56,435 nucleotides of DNA from an uncultured Rhodopila sp. (GCA_903851415.1 CAINOE010000196.1:1-56435), one strand, 5' to 3'; shown: positions 32,993 to 42,769, numbered from the stretch's first letter. Translations and numbers: made by a program. The notes: generated by a model from the sequence alone, not told the origin.

Positions 32993-33115
32993 TGACGCCA
33001 CCTCCCTTGCGGCGGGCAACGTACATCAAAGCGGTGTACCCTGGCTAGTCATTCGACAGCCAGGCGGCCGCCACGGCAGAAGGCTCCGGCCATGGCGGAC
33101 GGCAGCGCCAGCCGC

Positions 33116-34297
33116 TCAGCCCGGCGCGGCGCCCTGGATGTTGACGCGGACCATGTAGACCGACTGGCTGGCGCACATGAACAGGAAGTCGCGCTTCGGG
33201 CCGGCGAAACACAGATTGGCGCAGACTTCCGGCAGCCGTATCCGCCCGATCAGCCTGCCGGCCGGGTTCCAGACGGTCACACCGGAATATCCAAGCGGAG
33301 CACTCGAACCAACCCACACATTCCCCGCTCGATCGGCGCGGATGCCGTCCGGGCCGCAATGCACGCCATCCACCATGCAGTCGGTGAACGGCCGCATGTT
33401 CGCCAGCTTTTGTCCTTGCACATCGAAGGCGAAGATCGTGCCCTTGCCGCCGGTGGTCTGCCCCGGCCCCGGGTCCGTGCTGATCAAGTAAAGCGTCTTA
33501 TAGTCGGGCGAGAAGCATAGGCCATTCGGGTCCGGAACCTGGTCCCCCGGCACCACGACCTCGAGTCCCTTGCCGGCCTCCCAGCGATACGTGTTCGTCG
33601 GCAGAGACAGCTTCGTGCCGCCGATGATCCCGGCGCCGCCATTGCCGATATCCGCATCATACAGCCCGTTCGGGTTGGCCGAACCGCCCGCCGCGTCGGG
33701 GTGTCCCTCGGAAAGCTGCGCGCCATACGGCGGATCGGTGAACCAGATGCTGCCGTCCGGATGAGGCACCAGATCGTTGGGCGAGTTCAGCGGCTTGCCC
33801 TCGAACGAATCGGCGAGCACAGTCATCGATCCGTCCGGCTCCCAGCGGACCACGCGGCGAAAAAAATCCTGAGTCGAGAGCTGGCGGCCCTGGAAGTCGA
33901 ATGCATTGCCATTGCTGTTGTAGGACGGCCTGCGGAACGGGGTGACCTGCCCGCTTTCCCAGATATAGCGATACTGGGTGTCGCCTTTCACGTCGCTGAA
34001 CACGGCGTATTGACCTTCAGACGACCACGCGGGTCCCTCGGCCCACTGCGCGCCGGTCCATAGCCGATGGATGGCGGTCGAGCCGACAAGATATTGGTTA
34101 AAGCTGTTGTCGATGACCAGAATATCGGGATCGGGGTAGATCTCCGGCGGGGCGAACCGGCCCCATAGCCGCGGCGGCTGGCTGACCACGCTCGGCGGGA
34201 CCGCGAGCTCGGGCTTTTTCGTCTGGGCCAAGGCCAATGCGGGAGCCAATGCGGCGGCGCCGCCGATGGCCCCGCGGCGCGTCAGGTGATGCGGCAT
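33116..34297 (-). CDS. SMP-30/gluconolactonase-like protein with Tat-like signal
   Basis: 393 residues. The N-terminus (TRRGAIGGAAALAPALALAQ) looks like a Tat signal. The body is a six-bladed propeller with the metal-binding regions AEGPAWSSEGQYAVFSDV, NSPNDLVPHPDGSIWFTDPPYG and CGPDGIRADRAGNVWVGSS, as in gluconolactonases and SMP-30 enzymes, which open sugar lactones using a divalent metal. Periplasmic sugar oxidation is common in acetic acid bacteria, so a lactonase role is sensible but not proved. Confidence 0.85.
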   Translation of the reverse strand: MPHHLTRRGAIGGAAALAPALALAQTKKPELAVPPSVVSQPPRLWGRFAPPEIYPDPDILVIDNSFNQYLVGSTAIHRLWTGAQWAEGPAWSSEGQYAVFSDVKGDTQYRYIWESGQVTPFRRPSYNSNGNAFDFQGRQLSTQDFFRRVVRWEPDGSMTVLADSFEGKPLNSPNDLVPHPDGSIWFTDPPYGAQLSEGHPDAAGGSANPNGLYDADIGNGGAGIIGGTKLSLPTNTYRWEAGKGLEVVVPGDQVPDPNGLCFSPDYKTLYLISTDPGPGQTTGGKGTIFAFDVQGQKLANMRPFTDCMVDGVHCGPDGIRADRAGNVWVGSSAPLGYSGVTVWNPAGRLIGRIRLPEVCANLCFAGPKRDFLFMCASQSVYMVRVNIQGAAPG

Positions 34298-34406
34298 GGA
34301 GTTTTTTCCCCTGCGTTTCCTCGAACGCAGACATAGCGCCGAGGAATCCGCCGGAGATGCATCACGAGTCTTGGCGGGGTTCGACCAAGCTCTGCCGGCG
34401 TTTCGC

Positions 34407-35159
34407 TCAGATCGCCAACGTCCCGGCGGCGGCAGCCTTGTACCGGGCAGCCACGACCGGCCAGTTCACGATGTTCCACCACGCGGCGAGATAATCCGCG
34501 CGGCGGTTCTGGTATTTCAGATAGTAGGCGTGCTCCCAGACATCGTTGGCGAACAGCACCCGCTTGCCGTCCAACAGCGGCGAGTCCTGGTTCGGCCGGG
34601 CGCCGAGACTGAGTTTGCCGCTGCCGTCAACCAGCACGACCGCCCATCCGGACCCGAACTGGCCGAGGCCGGCCTTGTTGAAATCCGTCTTGAGCTGCGC
34701 GAACGATCCGAAGTCGCGGGCGATGGCGGCGGCGAGGTCGCCGTCCGGGTCGCCGCCCTTTCCCCCCATGACGGTCCAGAACAAGCTGTGATAGGCGTGG
34801 CCGCCGCCGTTGTTGCGAACCGCCGTCCGGATGCTGTCGGGCAGTTCGTTCAGCCTGGCGAGAATCTGAGTCAGCGGCAACGCCGCGACCTGAGGATGGT
34901 CCTTCACCGCCGCATTCAGGTTGGCGACATAGGCCGCGTGGTGCTTATCGTGATGCAATTCCATCGTCTGCGTATCGATATGCGGTTCGTTTGCCGGCGC
35001 GGCGTAAGGCAACGGCGGCAGCACGAAAGGATAAGACGGGTCTGCCGCGACCAAATCCGCCGGAGCCCCCGCGGTCTGGGCCGCAATCCTGCGGGCCGCC
35101 GGCAGAACCAAGGCCGCCGTGGCCGCACCAAGAACCGCTCGTCTGTTCAGGATCAGCAT
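34407..35159 (-). CDS. Exported Fe/Mn superoxide dismutase
   Basis: 250 residues. The N-terminus (NRRAVLGAATAALVLPAARRIAAQ) resembles a Tat or Sec signal, so the enzyme is probably periplasmic. Metal ligands are the His in MELHHDKHHAAY, the His in GGGHAYHSLFW, and Asp and His in DVWEHAYYLKY. GGGH at the second ligand and QFGSGW are more like manganese or cambialistic enzymes than strict iron ones. It removes superoxide. It opens a minus-strand group with copper-handling genes. Confidence 0.9.
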   Translation of the reverse strand: MLILNRRAVLGAATAALVLPAARRIAAQTAGAPADLVAADPSYPFVLPPLPYAAPANEPHIDTQTMELHHDKHHAAYVANLNAAVKDHPQVAALPLTQILARLNELPDSIRTAVRNNGGGHAYHSLFWTVMGGKGGDPDGDLAAAIARDFGSFAQLKTDFNKAGLGQFGSGWAVVLVDGSGKLSLGARPNQDSPLLDGKRVLFANDVWEHAYYLKYQNRRADYLAAWWNIVNWPVVAARYKAAAAGTLAI

Positions 35160-35181
35160 TGCAAACTCTCCTTGCGCGCGG

Positions 35182-35667
35182 TCAATTCGATTTCATGCCC
35201 GGCATGTTCATGTGGTCCATGTTGTGGGCCGGTGCCGCGCCGGCGGCCTTCACCGTGACGGTGGTCTCGACGGTCCCGGCCTTCTCGAACGTCAGCGACA
35301 GCGGGAAGCTCTGGCCATCGGTCAGCGGCTGCTTAAGCTCGGTCAGCATGATGTGGTATCCGCCCGGCGCGAGAGAGAGCGTCGCGCCCGGCGGGACCGC
35401 AATGCCGGCGGCCGGCCGCATCTTGGTCACGGTTCCCTCGTGGATCGTCTCGTGCAGTTGCGCCTTGCCGGCGACCGGCGTCGCCACGCCGACCAGCCGA
35501 TCGGCTGGTCCGTGGTCGGTGATGGTGAGGTAAATCGCCGCGGCCTGCGCCGAAGCTGTCGTCGCGCGGGCCCAGGCGTTCTCCAACGAGATCGAGGGCG
35601 GGGTCTGCGCCGCCGCGCCGAATGCCAGCGCGGCGAACAGTGTCGTGGCGATGAGTATCTTACGCAT
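35182..35667 (-). CDS. PCuAC-type periplasmic copper chaperone
   Basis: 161 residues with signal peptide MRKILIATTLFAALAFGAAA. The family binds Cu(I) through a conserved H(M)-x10-M-x21-H-x-M motif: here LHETIHEGTVTKM and GYHIML are present, although the first His-Met pair reads His-Glu. A His/Met-rich tail (HNMDHMNMPGM) may give an extra copper site. PCuAC proteins hand copper to cytochrome c oxidase. Confidence 0.9.
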   Translation of the reverse strand: MRKILIATTLFAALAFGAAAQTPPSISLENAWARATTASAQAAAIYLTITDHGPADRLVGVATPVAGKAQLHETIHEGTVTKMRPAAGIAVPPGATLSLAPGGYHIMLTELKQPLTDGQSFPLSLTFEKAGTVETTVTVKAAGAAPAHNMDHMNMPGMKSN

Positions 35668-35689
35668 GATCGAATTCCTTCAGTATCGT

Positions 35690-36033
35690 TCAAGGCTTCA
35701 CTTTGAAAGTGAAACGCCCCTCTGTTCTGTGAGTATCCACCGCCGTGGCGTGCCCGCACCCGGGTTTGGCAGGCGGACCGAGAGCTGTCTATCGTTGCCG
35801 CCGGTGGAAAGACGGTCGGTCTTGTCGATCTGCCCGCCCTGAGCGTCCTGCACCAAAACCGTGCTGAAGCGCGGCTCCGCCCCCTCGCTGAAGGTGATCG
35901 TCACCGCAGTCGGCGGAGCAGCCAGGCCGCTGTTGACCGCCGGGCTGGACTGTTCGGGATGGCCATGGGCGAGCGCCGCATGGCCAACCGGGCAGGCCGC
36001 GGCGGCGATAAGCGTGGCGAGCTGAGGTCGCAC
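35690..36033 (-). pseudogene. copC: CopC-like copper-binding protein, frameshifted near the C-terminus
   Basis: The open frame (111 residues from 36033) has a signal peptide and CopC-like AVTITFSEGAEPRFSTVLVQDAQG but then runs into an unrelated tail after NPGAGT. In another frame the DNA encodes ATAVDTHRTEGRFTFKVKP and stops at 35690, which is exactly the CopC C-terminal strand pair. The expected YTVxWH segment between them is missing. A small deletion with a frame change therefore seems to have removed the end of the beta-sandwich. Either a pseudogene or a sequencing error. Confidence 0.75.
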
Positions 36034-36093
36034 GGAATCCTCCTGAGATCAGACAAAGACCCGCACCCCCAAGGGACGGGCCGGATGGCTGGG

Positions 36094-36468
36094 TCAGGCG
36101 GCGATCGGCGGCGCCCGCGGCTGGCTCGGCGGACGCTGCGGCCCCGGCGGCGCAGTGGATGGCGGCGGCAGTTCCGGGCGCACGACCATGGCCGCAGCCG
36201 ATGGGGCGAGCATCGGCGTGCCGGACACCAGGGCCGCCGGCTGCGCGTGCAGCACCGCGCAGAGCGGGCAAACCAGGCAATCAAGCGGGTGCATCGGCGC
36301 GCGGTTCGGCGGGCCGTCGCCACCATCCGGGGCGTGACAAAGCGTTCCCGCTCCGGCGATTTGCGCAAGCGGGTCCGGCCGCGGCACGCTGGCGCCGATG
36401 CCCAGTTGCACCATCAACGCCAGCAGAGCGGCCAGCAGCCCGGGGACGGAAACGAGGCGCTTCAACAT
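36094..36468 (-). CDS. DUF2946 family protein
   Basis: 124 residues from the ATG at 36468. A hydrophobic N-terminus (VPGLLAALLALMVQLGIGA) is followed by a Cys/His region, CHAPDGG and HPLDCLVCPLCAVLHA, and a Pro-rich tail ending RAPPIAA. This is the layout of DUF2946 proteins, which are often found with copper uptake or resistance genes. The Cys-x2-Cys-x2-Cys cluster may bind metal. The start of the longer frame to 36633 overlaps the divergent gene's promoter and is not used. Confidence 0.75.
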   Translation of the reverse strand: MLKRLVSVPGLLAALLALMVQLGIGASVPRPDPLAQIAGAGTLCHAPDGGDGPPNRAPMHPLDCLVCPLCAVLHAQPAALVSGTPMLAPSAAAMVVRPELPPPSTAPPGPQRPPSQPRAPPIAA

Positions 36469-36598
36469 CGCCCAACAGCTTAAACTACGATCGAGATTGG
36501 TTGAACAGGGCCGAATAGTGTCGCGGTTCATTGTGGCATCCGGCTCCGCGGGACCTGCTGAGAGCCTTGCAACGATTGCCACAGCAAAGGACATCGCC

Positions 36599-37705
36599 AT
36601 GAAAGGCGGCGGAATCCGAACGATCACCCGCATGGCGGCCCTCCTCGCCGGGCTCGGCCTGCAACCGGCACGCGCCGATGATCCGGCCGACTATCTGTTC
36701 GCGACGTCAAAGGACCGCCCGGACATCACGATCATCGACAGCTCGATCGATGCGGTCGCCGGCCGGGTCAGCCTCCCGGGGATCCCGGGCGACATCACGG
36801 TGCTCGGACGCGGCCGATCGCTCGCCATTGCCGACAGGACGACGGGCCGGGTCGATCTTGTTGACGTGCCCGCCAGGCGGGTCGTCCGGGTGCTCGACCT
36901 TCCGCTGGTGCCGGACGTGCTTCGCAGCGATTTCACCGGCGCCACGCTGGCCGCGCTGAATCTGGGCAGCGGGGCGGTTGCCATCGGCTCGATCGAGGAC
37001 AGCGCGTTTCAGGCCGTGTCCGATATGCCGCCCGTCACCCGCATCATCTTCGATGTGAGAGGAAGGCTACTCGCCACGCATGAAAACGGCGCGACGATCA
37101 TCGATGCCTCGGGGCGGAAGGCCGCCGAACTGGCGGTGGATCCCGCCGACGGCCGGGCGATCGACATCGCCGCGGATCCCGGCGGCGACTACGCCTTCGT
37201 GGAGCAGCCGATCGGCGGCGTTGTTTCAGTCTTCGACCTGCATCAGGCGGCGCGTTCCGCGGTATTGCACCTTCCCACGCCGTTGGGGCGCATCATTCCC
37301 AGCCAGGACAGCCAGTTCGTGCTGGTGCCATCCGGCCACAGGTCGATTTCCGTCGTCTCGACCTGGACCTTGAAAGAGACGGCCCGGCTCGACCTCGACG
37401 TCGAGCCGGACAGCATCGGACTGGCGCTGTTTCAGTCGGTCGTAACCGTCATCAGCCAATCCGCGCGGAAGGTGATCCTGTATGACCTTCGGGACGAGCA
37501 CCGGACCGCGGACATCGGTTTGCCCGGCAGACCGGGATCGGGCGCCGCCTCCCCCGACGGGTCGAAGCTTTACGTGACGCTGCCCGATACTGGCCAGGTC
37601 GCCGCCATCAACATCGCCCTCCGCCGGATCGACCATATCATCGGCGGTGCCGGCGCCGGGGTTTCCCTGATTATACCGGCGGCCGGGAACGGATATTGTC
37701 ATTGA
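36599..37705 (+). CDS. Secreted YncE-like beta-propeller protein
   Basis: 368 residues from the ATG at 36599. A signal peptide (ITRMAALLAGLGLQPARA) precedes a propeller with repeated blades such as GRSLAIADRTTGRVDLVDVPARRVVRVLDLP and SPDGSKLYVTLPDTGQVAAINI. YncE-like proteins are periplasmic and often accompany metal or PQQ/quinoprotein systems. It is divergent from the DUF2946 gene with a 130 bp gap, which places it next to the copper genes. Function unknown. Confidence 0.82.
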   Translation: MKGGGIRTITRMAALLAGLGLQPARADDPADYLFATSKDRPDITIIDSSIDAVAGRVSLPGIPGDITVLGRGRSLAIADRTTGRVDLVDVPARRVVRVLDLPLVPDVLRSDFTGATLAALNLGSGAVAIGSIEDSAFQAVSDMPPVTRIIFDVRGRLLATHENGATIIDASGRKAAELAVDPADGRAIDIAADPGGDYAFVEQPIGGVVSVFDLHQAARSAVLHLPTPLGRIIPSQDSQFVLVPSGHRSISVVSTWTLKETARLDLDVEPDSIGLALFQSVVTVISQSARKVILYDLRDEHRTADIGLPGRPGSGAASPDGSKLYVTLPDTGQVAAINIALRRIDHIIGGAGAGVSLIIPAAGNGYCH

Positions 37706-37748
37706 TGCCAGCCCGCGTTGAGTTCGACCCGCCGAACCTCGCGCCACC

Positions 37749-37779
37749 GTCATGGCCCGGGCTTGTCCGGGCCACCTGT
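37749..37779. repeat. REP-like palindrome, family B, single copy
   Basis: GTCATGGCCCGGGCTTGTCC then GGGCCACCT forms a compact hairpin (GGCCCGG/CCGGGCC). The same sequence family occurs as inverted pairs at 55029-55112 and 56246-56318. It lies 20 bases upstream of the putA start. Confidence 0.75.
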
Positions 37780-37797
37780 CCACCAACCTGAAAGCAG

Positions 37798-40700
37798 ATG
37801 ACAGCGCCCGCCCGTCCATTTCATGCTCTCGCCGCCTCGCAGCAGCCGCAACCGGCGCTGCGCGCAGCAATCAGCGCGCATTACCGCGAGGCCGAGGCGG
37901 CATGTGTGCCCCGCCTCGCCGCCGCGGCCACCCTGGCGGCGGAGGACGCCGAGCAGGTGCGTCTGACCGCCATTGCGCTGGTCGAGGGCTTGCGCGCGAA
38001 AGGCACCGGCGGCATCGCGCAGGGGCTGGTCCGCGCCTATGACCTGTCCGGCACGGAAGGCACCGCGCTGATGTGCCTGGCGGAGGCGCTTCTGCGCATC
38101 CCCGACTCCGCCACCCGCGACGCCCTGATCCGCGACAAAATCGGCTCGGGGGACTGGCGGGCGAAGCCCGGGCGCCCGGCGCTGGTGAACGCGGCCACGC
38201 TTGGGCTGGCCCTCACCGCCAGGCTCACCCGCGCCGGTCCGGCCGCCCGCGCCGCCGCGCCGCTGATCCGCTTCGGCCTCGAACGGGCGATGCGGATGAT
38301 GGGCGGGCAGTTCGTCACCGGGCAAACCATCGAAGCGGCGCTGCGCAAGGCGCGCCGGCTGGAGGCCAAGGGTTTCCGCTATTCCTACGACATGCTCGGA
38401 GAAGCGGCGGCGACCGCGGAGGATGCCGACCGCTACTATCGCGACTACGAGCACGCCATCCATGCCATAGGGCGGGCATCCGCCGGGACCAGCCTTCACG
38501 ACGCTCCGGGCATTTCGGTGAAGCTGTCCGCGTTGCACCCCCGGTATACGTACTCGCAGCGCGACCGCGTGATGGCGGAGCTGCTGCCGCGGCTGGTCTC
38601 GCTCGCCGCCCTCGCCCGCACCCGCCACATCGCCCTCAACATCGACGCGGAGGAAGCCGATCGGCTGGAGCTGTCGATGGATTTGCTGGAGGCGCTGTGC
38701 GGCGAGCCGGCGCTGTCCGGCTGGGACGGCATCGGCTTCGTCGTCCAGGCTTACCAGAAGCGCGCGCCTTATGTGCTGGACTGGCTCATCGACCTGGCCC
38801 GGCGCAGCGGCCGCCGCCTGATGGTCCGGCTGGTCAAGGGCGCCTACTGGGATACCGAGATCAAGCGCGCCCAGGTCGATGGCCTGGAGGATTTCCCTGT
38901 ATTTACCCGCAAGGTTCACACCGACATCTCCTACCTGGCCTGCGCCCGCCGGCTTCTGGGGGCACCCGACGCCGTGTTCCCGCAATTCGGCACCCACAAC
39001 GCGCATACCGTCGCGACGATCCACCGCATGGCGGGCAGTTCCTTCCCGCCCGGACAGTATGAGTTCCAGTGCCTGCACGGCATGGGCGAACCGCTATACC
39101 GGCAGGTCGTCGATCCCGCCGGCCTCGACCGTCCGTGCCGCATCTATGCCCCCGTCGGCACCTACGGGACGCTGCTGGCCTATCTGGTCCGCCGCCTGCT
39201 GGAGAACGGCGCCAATTCATCTTTCGTGAACCGCATCCATGATCCGGCCGTTCCGGTGTCGGAGCTTGTGGCCGATCCGGTGGCGCAGGCCGGGGACGGG
39301 CCGAATCCGGGGATCGCTTTGCCGGGCGGCCTGTTCGCGCCGGAGCGGCGGAACTCGATCGGACTGGACCTGAGCGATCCGCATCGGCTGGCGGTGCTGG
39401 CGTCCAGGCTGACGGACAGCGCCGGGCAGCCGTGGCGGGCCGGAACCCCCGGCGGCCCCGCGCGCGACGTGCGCAATCCGGCGGATCTGCGGGACATCGT
39501 CGGCTTTGTGACCGAAGCCACGCCGGCGGAGGTGGACGCCGCTCTCGCCACGGCCGGCGACGCCGCCGCGCGCTGGCAGGCCACGCCTCCGGGCGAGCGC
39601 GCCGCCTGCCTGCTGCGTGCGGCCGATACGCTCGAAACCGGGATGGACGGGCTGATTGGCCTGATCGTCCGCGAGGCCGGCAAGTCTCTCGCCAACGCCG
39701 CCGGGGAAGTGCGGGAGGCGGTGGATTTTCTGCGCTACTACGCCACCGGGGTCAGCCGAAGCTTCGATAACGCAACCCACCGCGCGCTCGGGCCGGTGGC
39801 GTGCATCTCGCCATGGAACTTTCCGCTGTCGATCTTTGCCGGGCAGGTTGCCGCGGCGCTGGCGGCCGGCAACCCGGTGCTGGCCAAGCCAGCCGAGGAG
39901 ACTCCCCTCATCGCCGCCCGGGCGGTGGCGGCGCTGCATGAGGCCGGGGTGCCGCGGGACGCGCTGCTGCTGCTTCCCGGGGATGGCGCGGTGGGCGCGC
40001 GGCTTGTGGCAGACGGCCGAATCAGAGGGGTGGTGTTCACCGGCTCGACCGATGTGGCGCGGCTGATCCAGCGGCAGCTTGCCGGGCGGCTCAATCCCGA
40101 CGGCAGCCCGGTGCCGCTGATCGCCGAAACCGGCGGGCTGAACGCGATGATCGTCGATTCCTCCGCGCTGGCCGAGCAGGTCGTGGCGGACGTGCTGCTG
40201 TCCGCTTTCGACAGCGCCGGCCAGCGTTGTTCGGCGCTGCGCCTGCTGTGCCTGCAGGAGGACATCGCCGGCAGGATGCTGGCCATGCTGAAGGGCGCGC
40301 TGGCGGAATTGTCCGCCGGCAATCCGGATCGCCTGTCCACCGACATCGGTCCGGTGATCTCGGCCGCGGCGCGCGACGGCATCACCACCTATATCGCGTC
40401 GATGCGCGAGGCCGGCCACCCGGTGTTCCAGGCGCCGCTGGCCGCCGAGTGCGCGCGCGGCACGTTCGTGGCGCCCACGATCATCGAACTGGACGATCCC
40501 TCGCAACTGACCCGGGAGGTGTTTGGTCCGGTCCTGCATGTGATCCGGTTTTCGCGCAGCCGGATGGATGCGGTGGTCGATGCGGTCAACGCCACCGGCT
40601 ATGCACTGACCTTCGGCCTGCACAGCCGCATCGATGAGACGATCGCACGGGTCACCGCACGCGCCCGGGCCGGCAATATCTATGTCAACCGCAGCATCGT

Positions 40701-41358
40701 CGGTGCGGTTGTCGGTGTCCAGCCATTCGGCGGGCATGGACTGTCCGGCACCGGGCCCAAGGCGGGCGGTCCGCTGTATCTGCTGCGGCTGCTGGCCGAA
40801 CGCCCTGCCCTCTGTGGGCTGCCGCCGGGCAAGGCCGATGGCGCGGGGCGGCTGTGGGCGGCGTTCCTCGCGCGATCGGGTGAAACGGAGGCGGCGGATC
40901 GGGTGGCCTCGCTGCCGGCGGTCGCGGGTGTGACCCGGGAACTGACCGGTCCGGTGGGAGAGACGAACGTGTATGCCACCGAGCCGCGCGGAACGGTGCT
41001 GTGCCATGCCTCCCGCCCATCGGCGCTGCTGAACCAGATCGGCGCCGCGCTGGTGACGGGGAACATGGCACTGGTGGAGGCTGGCAGGCTGCCGCCGTTG
41101 CCGGCGGAGCTGTCAGGCCGCGTGCGGCAGGCACCGCGCCCGCTGGAATGCCCGGTCGATGCGGCGCTCTTCGATGGCGACCGCGAAGCGTTGCTGGCGT
41201 TCACCGAGGCTGTCGCGGCGAAGGACGGCCCGATCGTCCCGGTTTGCGTCGCCCTGCCGGATGGAACCTATCCGCTGGAGGCCCTCGTGCGGGAACGCTG
41301 CATCAGCACCAACACCGCGGCAGCTGGCGGCAACCCCCGGCTTATGATGATCGGCTGA
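37798..41358 (+). CDS. putA: Bifunctional proline dehydrogenase / pyrroline-5-carboxylate dehydrogenase
   Basis: 1186 residues, a type B PutA: it oxidises proline to glutamate in two steps. There is no N-terminal ribbon-helix-helix, so it does not act as a DNA-binding repressor. The FAD-dependent barrel spans about residues 110-460 (RLVKGAYWDTEIKRAQ). The aldehyde dehydrogenase domain follows with Glu777 (IAETGG) and catalytic Cys811 (GQRCSALR). A C-terminal domain (about 1020-1186) with TNVYATEPRGTVLC fits the ALDH-fold tunnel-sealing domain of long PutAs. The ATG lies 20 bases after a REP-like hairpin. Confidence 0.96.
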   Translation: MTAPARPFHALAASQQPQPALRAAISAHYREAEAACVPRLAAAATLAAEDAEQVRLTAIALVEGLRAKGTGGIAQGLVRAYDLSGTEGTALMCLAEALLRIPDSATRDALIRDKIGSGDWRAKPGRPALVNAATLGLALTARLTRAGPAARAAAPLIRFGLERAMRMMGGQFVTGQTIEAALRKARRLEAKGFRYSYDMLGEAAATAEDADRYYRDYEHAIHAIGRASAGTSLHDAPGISVKLSALHPRYTYSQRDRVMAELLPRLVSLAALARTRHIALNIDAEEADRLELSMDLLEALCGEPALSGWDGIGFVVQAYQKRAPYVLDWLIDLARRSGRRLMVRLVKGAYWDTEIKRAQVDGLEDFPVFTRKVHTDISYLACARRLLGAPDAVFPQFGTHNAHTVATIHRMAGSSFPPGQYEFQCLHGMGEPLYRQVVDPAGLDRPCRIYAPVGTYGTLLAYLVRRLLENGANSSFVNRIHDPAVPVSELVADPVAQAGDGPNPGIALPGGLFAPERRNSIGLDLSDPHRLAVLASRLTDSAGQPWRAGTPGGPARDVRNPADLRDIVGFVTEATPAEVDAALATAGDAAARWQATPPGERAACLLRAADTLETGMDGLIGLIVREAGKSLANAAGEVREAVDFLRYYATGVSRSFDNATHRALGPVACISPWNFPLSIFAGQVAAALAAGNPVLAKPAEETPLIAARAVAALHEAGVPRDALLLLPGDGAVGARLVADGRIRGVVFTGSTDVARLIQRQLAGRLNPDGSPVPLIAETGGLNAMIVDSSALAEQVVADVLLSAFDSAGQRCSALRLLCLQEDIAGRMLAMLKGALAELSAGNPDRLSTDIGPVISAAARDGITTYIASMREAGHPVFQAPLAAECARGTFVAPTIIELDDPSQLTREVFGPVLHVIRFSRSRMDAVVDAVNATGYALTFGLHSRIDETIARVTARARAGNIYVNRSIVGAVVGVQPFGGHGLSGTGPKAGGPLYLLRLLAERPALCGLPPGKADGAGRLWAAFLARSGETEAADRVASLPAVAGVTRELTGPVGETNVYATEPRGTVLCHASRPSALLNQIGAALVTGNMALVEAGRLPPLPAELSGRVRQAPRPLECPVDAALFDGDREALLAFTEAVAAKDGPIVPVCVALPDGTYPLEALVRERCISTNTAAAGGNPRLMMIG

Positions 41359-41407
41359 ACGGTATCTTCGGTTCAAGTCCATCAAGGCGGCGCGGCCGCA
41401 TCGCGGG

Positions 41408-42769
41408 TCAGATCAGCAGCAGCAGGGCCAGCGCGTAGATCACCCCGGTCACGACAAACGTCACTACGGTGTAGCCCATGACGCGCTGGATGCCGATGCC
41501 GGCCATCGCCACCACCGGCAGCGCCCAGAACGGCTGCAGCATGTTGGCGACCTGCTCGCCCATCGCCACCGCCATCGCGGAGCCGGCCATTGAGGCATGC
41601 AGGGTGGCGGCGGCGGGCACCACGAACGGCCCCTGGACAGCCCAGTGGCCGCCGCCGCTCGGCACGAAGAACGTGATGATCAGGGAGCAGATATAGCTCC
41701 AGAACGGCAGGGTATGGTCGCTGGAGACCGCGACGAACGCCTTCGAGATCGAGTCGGCCAGGCCGGTGCCTGACATGATCCCCATGATGCCGCCGTAAAA
41801 GGGATATTGCAGCATCATCCCGCCGGTCTGCCGCGCGGCGTTCTTCATCGCATCGCCATAGGCCACGGGCGAGCCGTGCAGGCCGATGCCGGCGATCAGA
41901 AAGATCAGAATCACCATGTTGACATCGAGGGCGAGCTTGCCCTCCAGCCACAGCACCGCGACCGCGGCCAACCCCGCCGCCACCAGGAACAGGCTGCCCA
42001 CCGGGGAGCGGTCCATGCGGCGGGCCGGGGCGTTCGAGACATCCTTCGGCGGATGCGGCGCTTCCGGCTCGGGCACGAAGGCATTGACGTCGGCATCCGC
42101 CGGCCGGATGGCGATGAACACAACCGGCATGATCAGGACGATCAGCAGGGTGGGGACCCAGTTGAAGGCGGCGAACACCGTCTCGGAGAGCGGCAGCACC
42201 TGGCCGGTGATCTTCTCGACGATGTTCAGCGCGTTGCCGTGGCTGGCCTGGGTCAGCGCGATCGAGCTGGACAGGCCGCTCGCCCAGACCACGAAGCCGG
42301 AGTAGGCGGCGGCGACCAGCCAGCCGAAATCGACGCGGACCTGCCGCGCCACTTCCCGCGCCAGGATCGCGCCGACGACGAGGCCGAAGCCCCAGTTCAG
42401 CAGGGAGGCGGCGGCGGCCACCAGGAAGGTCAGCACCACCGCCTGGTTGGGCGTGCGCGCGAGCGCCACGAGCCGGTGCAGCAGACGCTCGATCACGGGA
42501 GCATGGGCGAGCGCGTGGCCGGTCGCCAGGATCAGGATCATCTGGAAGGCAAAGCCGAGGATCGCGAAGAGGCCCGCATACCAGGTGCTGACGATCAGTT
42601 CGGGCGAACCCTTGGGCGCGATCAGCAGCGCGAGCGCGGCCGTGAGCGCGGTCAGGATGATCGCCAGCACGAACGGGTCGGGCATGAAGCGTTCGAACAG
42701 GTCCACGAACAGCGGCGCGACCGATTGCAGGCCGCGGCGGCGGGGTCGAGAGAGTGCGCTGCCGCTCAT
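41408..42769 (-). CDS. atoE: Short-chain fatty acid transporter (AtoE family)
   Basis: 453 residues from the ATG at 42769 (AGGGAGG upstream); a longer frame to 42802 is less likely. It is a polytopic inner-membrane protein with about twelve segments. PDPFVLAIILTALTAALALL, LNWGFGLVVGAILAREVARQ and ITFFVPSGGGHWAVQGPFVVPAA are diagnostic of the AtoE/TIGR00366 group, which imports short-chain fatty acids such as butyrate. No ato catabolic genes are adjacent. It converges on putA with a 49 bp gap. Confidence 0.92.
   Translation of the reverse strand: MSGSALSRPRRRGLQSVAPLFVDLFERFMPDPFVLAIILTALTAALALLIAPKGSPELIVSTWYAGLFAILGFAFQMILILATGHALAHAPVIERLLHRLVALARTPNQAVVLTFLVAAAASLLNWGFGLVVGAILAREVARQVRVDFGWLVAAAYSGFVVWASGLSSSIALTQASHGNALNIVEKITGQVLPLSETVFAAFNWVPTLLIVLIMPVVFIAIRPADADVNAFVPEPEAPHPPKDVSNAPARRMDRSPVGSLFLVAAGLAAVAVLWLEGKLALDVNMVILIFLIAGIGLHGSPVAYGDAMKNAARQTGGMMLQYPFYGGIMGIMSGTGLADSISKAFVAVSSDHTLPFWSYICSLIITFFVPSGGGHWAVQGPFVVPAAATLHASMAGSAMAVAMGEQVANMLQPFWALPVVAMAGIGIQRVMGYTVVTFVVTGVIYALALLLLI

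Noticed and set aside
41359..41400. tRNA-like GGTTCAAGTCC word after putA
   Set aside because: It resembles a T-loop but there are no matching acceptor or anticodon stems around it.
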